Positions 17,056 to 25,580 of a stretch of DNA of 64,000 nucleotides are shown here, piece after piece (the first letter of the stretch is position 1; every line of letters begins with the position of its first letter). The DNA is taken from assembly GCF_048269205.1 (NCBI RefSeq), contig NZ_JBLXJC010000002.1:687453-751452 (forward strand), written 5' to 3'. The translations under genes and the position numbers were made by a program. Origin of the DNA: Emcibacter sp048269205 (GTDB taxonomy: Bacteria > Pseudomonadota > Alphaproteobacteria > Sphingomonadales > Emcibacteraceae). The notes beneath the pieces were generated by a model. The model had not been told where the DNA came from and did not search any database. It was given only the letters and a program-made list of their open reading frames with translations.

Positions 17056-18072
17056 TCATATCTTGATCACAATCTTGCCGAAATGGCTGGCGGTCATCTG
17101 ATGCTGGAAGGCCTCCACCGCCTGGTTGAAATCAAAGCTGGCCCCGATCACAGGCTTGATGCCGTTTGTAGCAATGGCCCGGTTCATGCTTTCGAACATA
17201 TCCCGGTTACCGACAAAAATACCCCTGAGGCTTGCGCCCTTGAACATCAGGCCATGGGGGCTCAGGTCCCCGTCCGGCGCGGCAAGCACACCGATCAGGG
17301 CAATCTCGCCGCCGTAACCTACTGACTGATAGGACAGCGGCAGGGTGCCTGCACCGCCGACTTCAACGACCTTGTCTACACCTTTGCCATCCGTCAGCTT
17401 CATGACTTCCTGCGCCCAGTCCGGAGTATTCTTGTAATTGATTAGGCCATCCGCGCCCATGGCCTTTGCCCGTTCCAGTTTTTCATCGCTGGAAGAGGTA
17501 ACGATCACCCGCGCCCCGGCCATACGGGCAAATTCCAGCGCAATCATGGAAACCCCGCCCGTGCCCAGGCAAAGCACCGTATCGCCGGGCCTGATGCCCC
17601 GCCCTTCCATCAATGCGTTCCAGGCCGTTACGCCGGCACAGGGCAATGTTGCGGCCTCTTCAAAAGACAGACTGTCCGGAATAGTCACCAGCCCGTCCTC
17701 CGGCAGAACCACATATTCCGCCAGCATGCCGTCCAGCGGTGATCCAAGCGCCACCATATCCGCCGGCGAGGACGGCCATCCATTGACCCAGCCCTGGAAA
17801 AAGGTCCCGGCAACCCGGTCCCCGGCCTTGAAGCGGGACACACCTTCGCCCACCGCCTCGACTTCACCGGCCCCGTCGGACAAAGGAATCGTATCCCGGT
17901 CCAGTGGCCCGGTAAAATATTTGCCAATGATAATCGCCTGGTCCCGGAAGTTCAGGGACGTCGCCCTGATACGCACCAGAACCTCGCCCGGTCCGGCCAC
18001 CGGTTTTTCAAGTTCAACCTGTTTCAGGCCGTCCAGACTGGTGCTGCCCGCCTCGATTTGATATGCTTTCAT
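17056..18072 (-). CDS. Zinc-free MDR-family NAD(P)H oxidoreductase
   Basis: 338 residues of the medium-chain dehydrogenase/reductase family. The N-terminal GroES-like domain has SLNFRDQAIIIGKY, where zinc-dependent members have a Cys ligand, so catalytic zinc is probably absent. The Rossmann domain has GTGGVSMIALEFA near residue 168. This resembles quinone oxidoreductase or enoyl-reductase type MDRs. ATG 18072 has GGGAG six bases before it. It is monocistronic, read away from bluB, with a MarR-type operator about 26 bases upstream of its start, which ties it to the aromatic regulon. Confidence 0.88.
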   Translation of the reverse strand: MKAYQIEAGSTSLDGLKQVELEKPVAGPGEVLVRIRATSLNFRDQAIIIGKYFTGPLDRDTIPLSDGAGEVEAVGEGVSRFKAGDRVAGTFFQGWVNGWPSSPADMVALGSPLDGMLAEYVVLPEDGLVTIPDSLSFEEAATLPCAGVTAWNALMEGRGIRPGDTVLCLGTGGVSMIALEFARMAGARVIVTSSSDEKLERAKAMGADGLINYKNTPDWAQEVMKLTDGKGVDKVVEVGGAGTLPLSYQSVGYGGEIALIGVLAAPDGDLSPHGLMFKGASLRGIFVGNRDMFESMNRAIATNGIKPVIGASFDFNQAVEAFQHQMTASHFGKIVIKI

Positions 18073-18097
18073 ATGTCGCTCCCGTTATTTCAAATAG

Positions 18098-18114
18098 TTT
18101 GTTACAAAAACAAT
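18098..18114. promoter_or_regulatory. Putative MarR-type operator upstream of MDR gene
   Basis: TTTGTT-ACAAA-AACAAT matches the perfect palindrome at 13237-13253 in both half-sites with one change. It lies between the divergent MDR and bluB starts, close to the MDR side, where it could overlap the core promoter. Confidence 0.55.
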
Positions 18115-18217
18115 TTATCCGTCAAGTCAAACTTAGGCGGATTGTTGTTATGCTCCGATATTGATCTTTGTCGCTTACAGGGTATTCTGAGATACAGGAC
18201 CATAACAGGGAGCACCC

Positions 18218-18856
18218 ATGAAGACCCCGGTATTCAACAAGGAATTCAGAGACAGGCTGCATGACCTTCTGGTCTGGCGGCGGGATGTGCGCCGGTTCCG
18301 GACCGATCCTGTCGATGAAGAGCTGTTGTCGGATTGCCTGCAGATGGCCTGCCGGGGCCCCTCCGTCGGCAATTCCCAGCCCTGGCGGTTCGTACGCGTC
18401 ACAAGCCCGGACACAAAAGACGAACTGATCCGGGCTTTCGAAGCTGAAAATGAAAAGGCACTTGCAGACTATGAGGGGGAAGACGCCGCCCTCTATGCCA
18501 GATTGAAGCTGGCCGGTCTCAGGGAAGCCCCGGTGCAGATCAGCGTCTTTGCCAATGTGGAAACCGCTATCGGCAAGGGGCTGGGCTCACGCACCATGCC
18601 GGAGGCAAAAATGTATTCGGTGGTCTCTGCGGTGCAGATCCTGTGGCTGATGCTGAGAAGCTATGACGTGGGTCTCGGCTGGGTCAGCATCCTGCCCCCG
18701 GACAGGATGGCGTCGCTTCTCGAAGTGGACAGCTCCTGGGTGTTTATCGGTCATCTATGCATCGGCTACCCGGAAGAACAGACCGATACCCCGGAACTGG
18801 TAAAGGAAGGCTGGCAGGATCGTCTGCCCATGGAAAAGTTCCTGCTGGAACGCTAG
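18218..18856 (+). CDS. bluB: 5,6-dimethylbenzimidazole synthase BluB
   Basis: 212 residues of the nitroreductase-like flavoprotein family. BluB splits reduced FMN with oxygen to give the lower ligand of vitamin B12. The conserved segments WRRDVRRFRTDPV, CRGPSVGNSQPWRFV, GLGSRTMPEAKMYSVVSAVQ, GLGWVSILPP and the end GWQDRLP are all of BluB type rather than general nitroreductase. GGGAG precedes the ATG by five bases. No cobalamin riboswitch or other B12 gene is nearby. It converges on the ABC ATPase gene, only three bases away. Another nitroreductase-fold function is less likely. Confidence 0.85.
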   Translation: MKTPVFNKEFRDRLHDLLVWRRDVRRFRTDPVDEELLSDCLQMACRGPSVGNSQPWRFVRVTSPDTKDELIRAFEAENEKALADYEGEDAALYARLKLAGLREAPVQISVFANVETAIGKGLGSRTMPEAKMYSVVSAVQILWLMLRSYDVGLGWVSILPPDRMASLLEVDSSWVFIGHLCIGYPEEQTDTPELVKEGWQDRLPMEKFLLER

Positions 18857-18859
18857 GCC

Positions 18860-19645
18860 TCAGAGTTTTTCCCGCGGGACAATAAACTCTTCCCCCTCCG
18901 CCTGCCAGCGCATTGCCCGGATGCCATAGGCTTTGGCAAGATTTTCGTCGGTGAGTACTTCCTGCGGCTCCCCCTGTGCCAGGACCCGGCCGTCATGCAG
19001 AAGAACCAGGTCGTCACAAAAACGCCGGGCCAGATTAAGGTCGTGCAACACGATCAGAACACCGTGTCCCTGCCCGGCCAGATTTTTCAAAATTCCCATC
19101 ACCTGTAGCTGATGCGCCGGGTCGAGGGATGCCACCGGCTCGTCCACCAGAAGCAACGGCGCGTCTGTGGCAATGGTCCGGGCCAGCATGACGCAGGCCC
19201 GCTCGCCACCGGACAGGGTGGTCACGATCCGGTCCTTCAGATGCAAGCTGTCCGTCATCTCGAGCGCACGGGCCACCGCCTCCCTGTCCCGTTCGGTCAC
19301 CTTTTGCCACGGGCCAAGATGGGGAATGCGTCCCAGCATCACCACCCTTTCAACTGTAAGAGGCCAATGCACCGGCGCACCCTGGGCGGCATAAGCCATC
19401 TCACGCGCCCGTTCTGCAAGCGGCACCTCTTCCAGGGGCCGGCCGGCCAGCCTGATTACACCCCCGTCCCGGTCGGCAAGTCCAAGCACGGTTTTCAGCA
19501 AGGTGGATTTGCCGGCGCCATTGGGACCGATCAGCCCGGTCATCCTGCCGGGCCGGACCGATAAGGACACATCCTCGACAATTCTGTTGCCGTCATAGCT
19601 GACCGCCACACTCTCCATCTCGAGACCAGGATGCTCAACGTTCAT
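18860..19645 (-). CDS. Iron-siderophore/B12-type ABC transporter ATP-binding protein
   Basis: 261 residues with a Walker A GPNGAGKST near residue 38, the signature LSGGE near 143, Walker B LLLVDEP near 160 and a D-loop SLD. It is of the FecE/FhuC/BtuD group. It energises import through the FecCD-type permease encoded just upstream, whose stop it overlaps (ATGA); GGAGG lies seven bases before the ATG. The nearby Fur-like site, siderophore receptor and PepSY protein argue for ferric siderophore. BluB next door leaves B12 as an alternative. Confidence 0.9.
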   Translation of the reverse strand: MNVEHPGLEMESVAVSYDGNRIVEDVSLSVRPGRMTGLIGPNGAGKSTLLKTVLGLADRDGGVIRLAGRPLEEVPLAERAREMAYAAQGAPVHWPLTVERVVMLGRIPHLGPWQKVTERDREAVARALEMTDSLHLKDRIVTTLSGGERACVMLARTIATDAPLLLVDEPVASLDPAHQLQVMGILKNLAGQGHGVLIVLHDLNLARRFCDDLVLLHDGRVLAQGEPQEVLTDENLAKAYGIRAMRWQAEGEEFIVPREKL

Positions 19646-20640
19646 CGCATGACCTCCCGGGTTTTATAAATGATATGCAGGAACAGGGGCGCCCCGATCA
19701 GGGAGGTCACGACCCCGAGCTGAAGCTGGTGACTGCCGAAAGGCACCCGGGTGATCATATCCGCAAGCAACAGGAGGATTGCCCCGCCAAGAGCACTTGG
19801 CAGCAGAAGTCTGCCCGGGGCATAGCCCACAAATGGACGCAGGAAGTGAGGGATAACAAGCCCGACAAAGCCGACCGTACCACAGACAGCTACAACCGCC
19901 CCGACGCTGACGGCAGCTCCCAGAATGATCCTCAGCCGCAGGAATTTCATGTTGATGCCCAATGTCGTGGCGGTCTCCTCGCCAAGACTGGTGGCGTCAA
20001 GCCCACGGCCGGTGCCGATCAGAAGAAGCCAGCCAGCCAGCACAAAGGGCAGCGTCAGCACCAGGTCTTCCGATGTGCGATTCTGCAGCGACCCCATCAG
20101 CCACATGACCATGTCCTGAAGGGCCAGCGGATTGGGAGCGAAATTCATGACCAGAGCCATGAGTGCCGCCGCCAGCGAACTAAGGCCGATACCGGCTAGA
20201 ATCAGGGTCATGATGCTGGCGTCCCGGGCGGCCAGATAGAGCAGAATACTTGTTGCGACAAGTCCTCCGGCCATGGCCAGGAGCTGCACCGCCATAAGGA
20301 AGATTGAAACCAGTCCAAAGGAAATGGCAATCACCGCGCCGAGACCGGCAGAGGCCGACACCCCGATCACCCCGGGATCGGCCAATGGATTGCGTAACAG
20401 CCCCTGCAAGGCGGCCCCGGAAATCCCGAGCGTCGCCCCGGCCAGAATTCCGATCGCCACCCGGGGCAATCTCAATTCCCGAATAATAATGGTGATATTT
20501 TCATCACCGGTCCCGAAAAGACCTGAAAAAACCCGGGAAAGGGAAAGATCAACCGGACCGATCATCAAACCGGCAACAGCACAAGAAACAAGCCCCAGAA
20601 TCAGTAATGGAATCAGCAGAACAGGGGCTCGCTCACTCAT
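19642..20640 (-). CDS. FecCD-family ABC transporter permease
   Basis: 332 residues, highly hydrophobic with about nine to ten membrane segments, the usual size for BtuC/FhuB/FecD permeases. Typical blocks are RLPRVAIGILAGATLGISGAALQG, NPLADPGVIGVSAGA-like ADPGVIGVSASAGLGAV, and GTVGFVGLVIPHFLRPFVG. It imports a substrate delivered by a periplasmic binding protein, but none is encoded in this window. It forms a two-gene operon with the ATPase and is divergent from the TonB receptor across a Fur-like box. Confidence 0.92.
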   Translation of the reverse strand: MSERAPVLLIPLLILGLVSCAVAGLMIGPVDLSLSRVFSGLFGTGDENITIIIRELRLPRVAIGILAGATLGISGAALQGLLRNPLADPGVIGVSASAGLGAVIAISFGLVSIFLMAVQLLAMAGGLVATSILLYLAARDASIMTLILAGIGLSSLAAALMALVMNFAPNPLALQDMVMWLMGSLQNRTSEDLVLTLPFVLAGWLLLIGTGRGLDATSLGEETATTLGINMKFLRLRIILGAAVSVGAVVAVCGTVGFVGLVIPHFLRPFVGYAPGRLLLPSALGGAILLLLADMITRVPFGSHQLQLGVVTSLIGAPLFLHIIYKTREVMR

Positions 20641-20840
20641 ATCCTGCGTCCCTGAATCTCATATATTGAAAGGGGCATTTTTCCTCCGGATGCGAATCTC
20701 ATTGATAAAACACCTTGAAAGTCTTAGCCAATTTGCCCGCCCTGGACAATTGAAAACCGCACTTCAGCAGCCCGCAGACCCGGACAGGACAGAGTTAAAC
20801 ATATTCTTTTATTAACAATTATTATTATTTTTATTGATTG

Positions 20841-20855
20841 TGAGAATTATTTGCA
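20841..20855. promoter_or_regulatory. Fur-box-like operator
   Basis: TGAGAATTATTTGCA matches the 7-1-7 Fur consensus TGATAAT-N-ATTATCA at 11 of 14 defined positions. It lies between the divergent ABC permease and TonB receptor genes in an AT-rich stretch (20810-20860), where it could control both in response to iron. Confidence 0.6.
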
Positions 20856-20930
20856 ATAAAGGTGAAGGCATCATCAAACGGTACTTTAAAGAGCCAAGTA
20901 AACAACCCATACAGGTTTTAAGAGGAAAAA

Positions 20931-23069
20931 ATGAAAAACAGCAGTTTCAGGGCGGCCACCGGAAAAGCAGCATTACTGCTTTCCACCTCCCTTCTTTTTA
21001 CGGGAACGCCTTCCATAGCCGAAGAATCTTACACGGCCGACAACAGTGATATCGAAGAAATTACCGTCGAAGGCTATCAGAGCCGCCTGGAAGGCAGTAC
21101 GGCGACCAAAGGAAATACACCGCTGATTGAGACCCCTCAATCCATCAGCATCATCACCTCTGATCTCCTGGAATTGCAGGGCAGCGAATCCCTGAACCAC
21201 GCCCTGCGCTATACCTCGGGCATCACCCCGGAATCCCGCGGCGGTGTTGTCTCCCGCTATGACATGTTCACCATTCGCGGTTTTACCACCTTCCGCAACT
21301 ACCAGGACGGCCTGCAGCTGATGTATAACGGCTGGTATGCCTCCCCTCAGATCGATACCCTGACCGTCGAACGGGTGGAAATCCTCAAGGGCCCGGCTTC
21401 CGTTCTTTACGGAAATGCCTCACCGGGCGGGCTGATCAACATCATCAGCAAAACCCCGAAAACGGAAGCTGCCTATGAAGTAGGCGCTCGTGTAGGTACC
21501 GACAGCCTGATCGAGGGGGCTCTGGATTTCACCGGCGCCCTGACCAATGACGAAAGCCTGTCCGGCCGGATCATTGCCCTTGGCCGCAAACGGGACGGCC
21601 AGGCCATTACCACCAAGGAAGAACGCTACGTCATCGCGCCGTCACTGACGTGGAAACCGGGTGAAGATACCACGATCACTTTGCTTGGCCGATGGCAGAA
21701 CGATCCGACCTCCGGAGCATACGGCGCGGCACCTGCGCTTGGTTCTGTCTTTGACAACCCGCTCGGCAACCTGGAGCCGGATTTCTATGACGGGGATGAA
21801 CAGTTTGAGGAGTTCGATCGGGAACAGTTCTTCTTAGGTTATCTGGCCGAGCATAACTTAAATGACAGCTGGACCCTGCGCCAGAACCTGCGTTATGGTG
21901 AGACCGATGTGAGCTACAAAAGTGTTTATTCCGGTGGTCTGGCGCCCGACAACCGCACGCTCTACCGCGCCTCCATCTATTCCGAGGAGACGCTCGACAG
22001 CTTTGTGGTTGATACACAGGTCCTGGGCCAGTTTACCGCCGGCGCTGTCGAACACAATTTCATCACCGGCCTCGACTATCAGAACCTGGATTCAACGGCC
22101 GATGTCGGCTATGGCTCAGCCCCGACGCTGGATATCTTTAATCCGGACAACAATCAGGGCATTGGTCCTGTTCCGCAATATTATGACCTGCATATCACCG
22201 GCGACCAGATCGGCATCTATATGCAGGACCAGATAAAAATTGATCGTCTGGTGGTCCTTCTTAGTGGACGTTATGACTGGTTCAACCAAACCAACAATGC
22301 GATCAATTTTGGCCAGGAAACCAAACAGGACCATGATCACTTCAGTGGCCGGGCCGGTATTCTCTACCACTTTGACAATGGTTTCGCCCCCTATGTCAGC
22401 TATTCCGAATCCTTTGAACCGCTCAGCGGACAGAATTTTGCCGGCGAACCCTTCAAACCCACCACCGGACAACAGATTGAAGTGGGTGTGAAATATCAGT
22501 CCCCGGATGACAAGATTTTTGCCGCACTGAGCCTGTTCGACCTGAAAAAACAGAATGTTTCCACTTCAGATCCCGATCATCCCGGTTTCAGCATCCAGAC
22601 TGGCGAAGTCCAGTCACAAGGCATCGAATTTGAAGCTCGCACATTGTTCGCTGACAGCTTCGAGGTCAATGTGAATTATACCTATCTGGATAATGATTAT
22701 ACCAAGGACAATAGCGACCTGGTGGGTAATACACCGGTCCAGATCGCAGATCACACCGCCAATGTCTGGCTGAGCTATACGCTGCCGGAAGGAAGCCTGG
22801 AAGGCCTCCGTCTTGCCGGTGGCGTCCGTTATGTGGGAGAAACCTTTATTGACGCCGCCAACAGCGACAAGGTCCCTTCCTACACCCTGGTGGATGCTTC
22901 GCTGCAATATGACCTTGGACAATCGATTTCCTCGCTGGACGGTATTCTCGTCACCCTGAGCGGCACAAATATCTTCGACAAGCGCCATGTCTCCGGATGT
23001 TACAACGCCGGCTGGTGCTGGTTCGGGGCCGAGCGATCCATCGAACTTGGCATCAAGGCCAGATGGTAA
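20931..23069 (+). CDS. TonB-dependent siderophore receptor
   Basis: 712 residues. A signal peptide ends near residue 29 (TPSIAEE). The plug domain shows ETPQSISIITSDLLELQGS, the FTIRGFTTFRNYQDGL segment and VERVEILKGPASVLYGNASPGGLINIISK. These are hallmarks of FhuA/FoxA-type ferric siderophore receptors. The C-terminus is a 22-strand barrel ending in aromatic-terminal KARW. GAGG precedes the ATG by about six bases. It starts a plus-strand group with the 199-residue membrane protein and the PepSY protein, and is probably Fur regulated. The siderophore itself is unknown. Confidence 0.93.
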   Translation: MKNSSFRAATGKAALLLSTSLLFTGTPSIAEESYTADNSDIEEITVEGYQSRLEGSTATKGNTPLIETPQSISIITSDLLELQGSESLNHALRYTSGITPESRGGVVSRYDMFTIRGFTTFRNYQDGLQLMYNGWYASPQIDTLTVERVEILKGPASVLYGNASPGGLINIISKTPKTEAAYEVGARVGTDSLIEGALDFTGALTNDESLSGRIIALGRKRDGQAITTKEERYVIAPSLTWKPGEDTTITLLGRWQNDPTSGAYGAAPALGSVFDNPLGNLEPDFYDGDEQFEEFDREQFFLGYLAEHNLNDSWTLRQNLRYGETDVSYKSVYSGGLAPDNRTLYRASIYSEETLDSFVVDTQVLGQFTAGAVEHNFITGLDYQNLDSTADVGYGSAPTLDIFNPDNNQGIGPVPQYYDLHITGDQIGIYMQDQIKIDRLVVLLSGRYDWFNQTNNAINFGQETKQDHDHFSGRAGILYHFDNGFAPYVSYSESFEPLSGQNFAGEPFKPTTGQQIEVGVKYQSPDDKIFAALSLFDLKKQNVSTSDPDHPGFSIQTGEVQSQGIEFEARTLFADSFEVNVNYTYLDNDYTKDNSDLVGNTPVQIADHTANVWLSYTLPEGSLEGLRLAGGVRYVGETFIDAANSDKVPSYTLVDASLQYDLGQSISSLDGILVTLSGTNIFDKRHVSGCYNAGWCWFGAERSIELGIKARW

Positions 23070-23094
23070 CTGCAATCACACATAAGGGAAAATC

Positions 23095-23694
23095 ATGACT
23101 TTCTTATCACCGGTCATGGCAGCCATAGCGACCGCCCTCACAGGGGGCGGTCTTCTGCTTATCTATTCATCCTGGAAACGTAAATCCGGCAACAAGGGAT
23201 ACCTGATGCCAGCAGGCTGGGGCGCGATCCTTGTTTCCGTCTGGCCCTGGGCCCTGGCGGGCGGAACTGCCCGTGGACAGGTCCTGGGACTTGCTGTCCT
23301 GACCCTGTTTGCCCTCGCCCTTATTGCCCTGACCACAAACTGGAAGACAGTGCGTAAAGAGCGCCGCCAGACGGCACAAAAAGACCAGAGCGGGACTTCC
23401 CCGACAGAGGACGAAGGCAGAAGTTCGAAATGGCGCCAGGTCTTCCGCTTTCTTCTTGCCGGCCCCTTCTCCCTGATTGCTGCAACCGCCTTTGGACTGG
23501 CGGTGCTGGCCGTGGGAAAAGGCAATCTGCCGGAAGGCGACGAAGCCATATCCAACTATATTGTATTTCTGGCCTTTGCGGTTCCGGTGCTCTGGTCGTT
23601 CCTCATGGTCTGGGCTTTGATGGATCAGCGCCTGAACCGGATACTGGCCGGCCTGCTGGTAATCACGGGCCTTGGCGCCATCGTGATCCATTAG
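23095..23694 (+). CDS. Membrane protein of unknown function in iron-uptake operon
   Basis: 199 residues, not assigned to a family with confidence. About five hydrophobic segments are seen: two in residues 1-65, one at 66-82, and two to three in 115-199. A charged, probably cytoplasmic linker lies at 83-113 (KERRQTAQKDQSG). It lies 25 bases after the TonB receptor and 40 before the PepSY protein, so an operon is likely. Small membrane proteins in this position accompany TonB receptors and PepSY reductases in many proteobacteria; a role in iron release or energy coupling is only inference. Confidence 0.75.
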   Translation: MTFLSPVMAAIATALTGGGLLLIYSSWKRKSGNKGYLMPAGWGAILVSVWPWALAGGTARGQVLGLAVLTLFALALIALTTNWKTVRKERRQTAQKDQSGTSPTEDEGRSSKWRQVFRFLLAGPFSLIAATAFGLAVLAVGKGNLPEGDEAISNYIVFLAFAVPVLWSFLMVWALMDQRLNRILAGLLVITGLGAIVIH

Positions 23695-23734
23695 GGCAGA
23701 AAACCATCACCAAAGGGTATTCAGGGGTATATCA

Positions 23735-25252
23735 ATGAACAAAAAATCACCAAATTTACTGACACCGGATTTCGTCAAAAAATCCCTGTCCGCGCATCTC
23801 CTGCTGGGCCTGATTGCCAGCGGGCTTCTATATGTGGTTAGTGTAAGCGGCACACTGGCCGTGCTCTATCCCGATCTGGAAAGATGGGAACAGCCCAATA
23901 TTCAGGAATTTACCGATTATGAACCCGCCGTCCTTGACCAGGCGGTTCGGACCCTGCTCGGTAAAATAGCCGAGGAGAAAAACTCGACCATCCAGGCCGA
24001 TCACATGCATGTTGTTCCCCCCACGCAAAGCTTTCCCAGAGTTTCCGTTTCCGCAGACCTTGGGGACGGCGAGGATATTGAATGGTATGCTAACCAGTCC
24101 GGCGACCTGCAGGAACCCGTGGCCCATGACTGGACCCACTTTCTTCTCAACCTGCATATTTACCTGAACCTTCCCGGCGTATTCGGCCTCACCCTCGTGG
24201 GCCTTCTCGGGGTCATGATGGGCAGCCTGATCATCACGGGTTTTCTGGCGCACCCGCGTATTTTCCGGGATGCGTTTCGCCTGAAATGGTCGGGATCAAG
24301 CCAGATCAGGGAGGCTGACCTGCATAACCGGCTCAGTGTCTGGGGGTCGCCTTTCCATATTATCTTTGCGGTTACAGGCGCTTACTTCGGGCTGGCTTCA
24401 CTTCTGCTTTATGCCACTACGGCACTGCTCTATGACGGTGATCAGAAAGCCCTGACTAACCCGCTTTTTGTTGACTATGAGATTGAGAATAAAACACCGG
24501 CGGAGATCGGCTCCCTGGGCGCCGTATGGAACACCCTGACAGCGGCATCACCAGATGCCATCCCCTATTTTGTCAACTTTGACCATCCCGGAACCGAAGG
24601 CCAGATGTTCAGCATCTATGCCAAGTTCAACGACCGCCTGATCTATGGTGAACGCTTTGACTTCAATGGCCAGGGCAGTTTGATCGGCACGCAGGGACTT
24701 TCCGACGGACCGGTCGGCAAACAGATTTTTGCTTCCGTCTATCCCTTGCATTTCGGTTCGTTCGGCGGCCTGCCGGTTCGCCTTACATATGTTCTTCTGG
24801 GTCTGGCGCTTTGCGTAGTCTGTGCCGGCGGCATGAAAATCTGGCTGATCAAAAAACGGCAAAAAGGTCAAGCCGTCCCGTTGGTGGAACGGCTCTGGAC
24901 CGCAACTGTCTGGGGTACTCCGGCATTGCTTGCCCTGACGGCCCTGCTGTCACTCTGGACCTCCCTGCCCCTGGTCGCCCTGTTCTGGGGCGGGGCCATA
25001 TTGCTACTGATCGGCTCAATGGTTTGGGGGGATGCCGAAAAATGGAGAACAGGTCTGCTATACGCATGTTTCCTGTTACTTCTGGCCACACTGGCCTCAC
25101 ATCTCGTGCTGTTCGGGGCCGATGCTTTCGGGCCTGCGGCTCTTACCGTGAACAGCCTGATTATTATATCCTTCATCTGCCTGGGCCTTATGCTTGTGAA
25201 AAAGACGCGGTTCAGACAGATGGAAAATGTCAGTTCGGTGGGACAAGGTTAA
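23735..25252 (+). CDS. PepSY-associated TM protein (putative ferric-siderophore reductase type)
   Basis: 505 residues of the PepSY_TM family. An N-terminal membrane anchor (LLLGLIASGLLYVVSVSGTLAVLY) is followed by a periplasmic PepSY region, a helix around residues 150-172, HIIFAVTGAYFGLASLLL with a histidine near residue 206, a second periplasmic region, and four helices in the last 150 residues. Such proteins are encoded with siderophore receptors and are thought to reduce ferric siderophores at the inner membrane. It is the last gene of the iron operon, and its stop codon overlaps the end of a response-regulator remnant on the other strand. Confidence 0.85.
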   Translation: MNKKSPNLLTPDFVKKSLSAHLLLGLIASGLLYVVSVSGTLAVLYPDLERWEQPNIQEFTDYEPAVLDQAVRTLLGKIAEEKNSTIQADHMHVVPPTQSFPRVSVSADLGDGEDIEWYANQSGDLQEPVAHDWTHFLLNLHIYLNLPGVFGLTLVGLLGVMMGSLIITGFLAHPRIFRDAFRLKWSGSSQIREADLHNRLSVWGSPFHIIFAVTGAYFGLASLLLYATTALLYDGDQKALTNPLFVDYEIENKTPAEIGSLGAVWNTLTAASPDAIPYFVNFDHPGTEGQMFSIYAKFNDRLIYGERFDFNGQGSLIGTQGLSDGPVGKQIFASVYPLHFGSFGGLPVRLTYVLLGLALCVVCAGGMKIWLIKKRQKGQAVPLVERLWTATVWGTPALLALTALLSLWTSLPLVALFWGGAILLLIGSMVWGDAEKWRTGLLYACFLLLLATLASHLVLFGADAFGPAALTVNSLIIISFICLGLMLVKKTRFRQMENVSSVGQG

Positions 25253-25580
25253 AACATTTCAATGCCGTCATCGTCCTCATCGTCGGTGCCGGCGCTTTCC
25301 TGTGCCACAACTTCCACAACAGGTTTCAGGCCCAGCAATTCCTGGAACCTGTCCTTGACTTCCTGAAGCGGGAAATTATCCACCAGCCGGCGGGTCCGGC
25401 TTGCCTACCCGGCTGTTGGAGGCTTTCCCCGGATTCCGTTGTCAGAATGATGATCCGCGTAGACCGGTAAGAAGGATTCTCCCGGACATTTTTGATCAGC
25501 TCGATACTGTTTATGCCCGGCATGTTGATATCGGTGATAATTACGACGATACAAGAAGGTCGGAGGAAATCTGCTCCACT
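25249..25580 (-). pseudogene. Truncated, frameshifted CheY-like response regulator
   Basis: In one minus-strand frame the sequence reads IVVIITDINMPGINSIELIKNVRENP (given in part) and LTTESGESLQQPGRQAG, a typical receiver domain with its phosphoacceptor Asp and Thr site. That frame stops soon after. A second frame continues with LVDNFPLQEVKDRFQELLGLKP, matching the end of a receiver with its last helix, then an acidic tail to a TAA at 25249. The usual Lys of the KPF motif is Asp here. The N-terminal third is missing, replaced by the 3' end of the mandelate dehydrogenase gene, which overlaps. It is not functional as written; a sequencing error could explain the frameshift but not the missing start. 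Confidence 0.7.

Noticed and set aside
18073..18217. Cobalamin riboswitch before bluB
   Set aside because: The gap is only 145 bases, too short for a full cobalamin riboswitch, and no B12-box-like sequence was seen.
18860..20640. Vitamin B12 transporter BtuCD
   Set aside because: Possible because of bluB, but the Fur-like site and siderophore receptor make iron more likely; kept as an alternative only.
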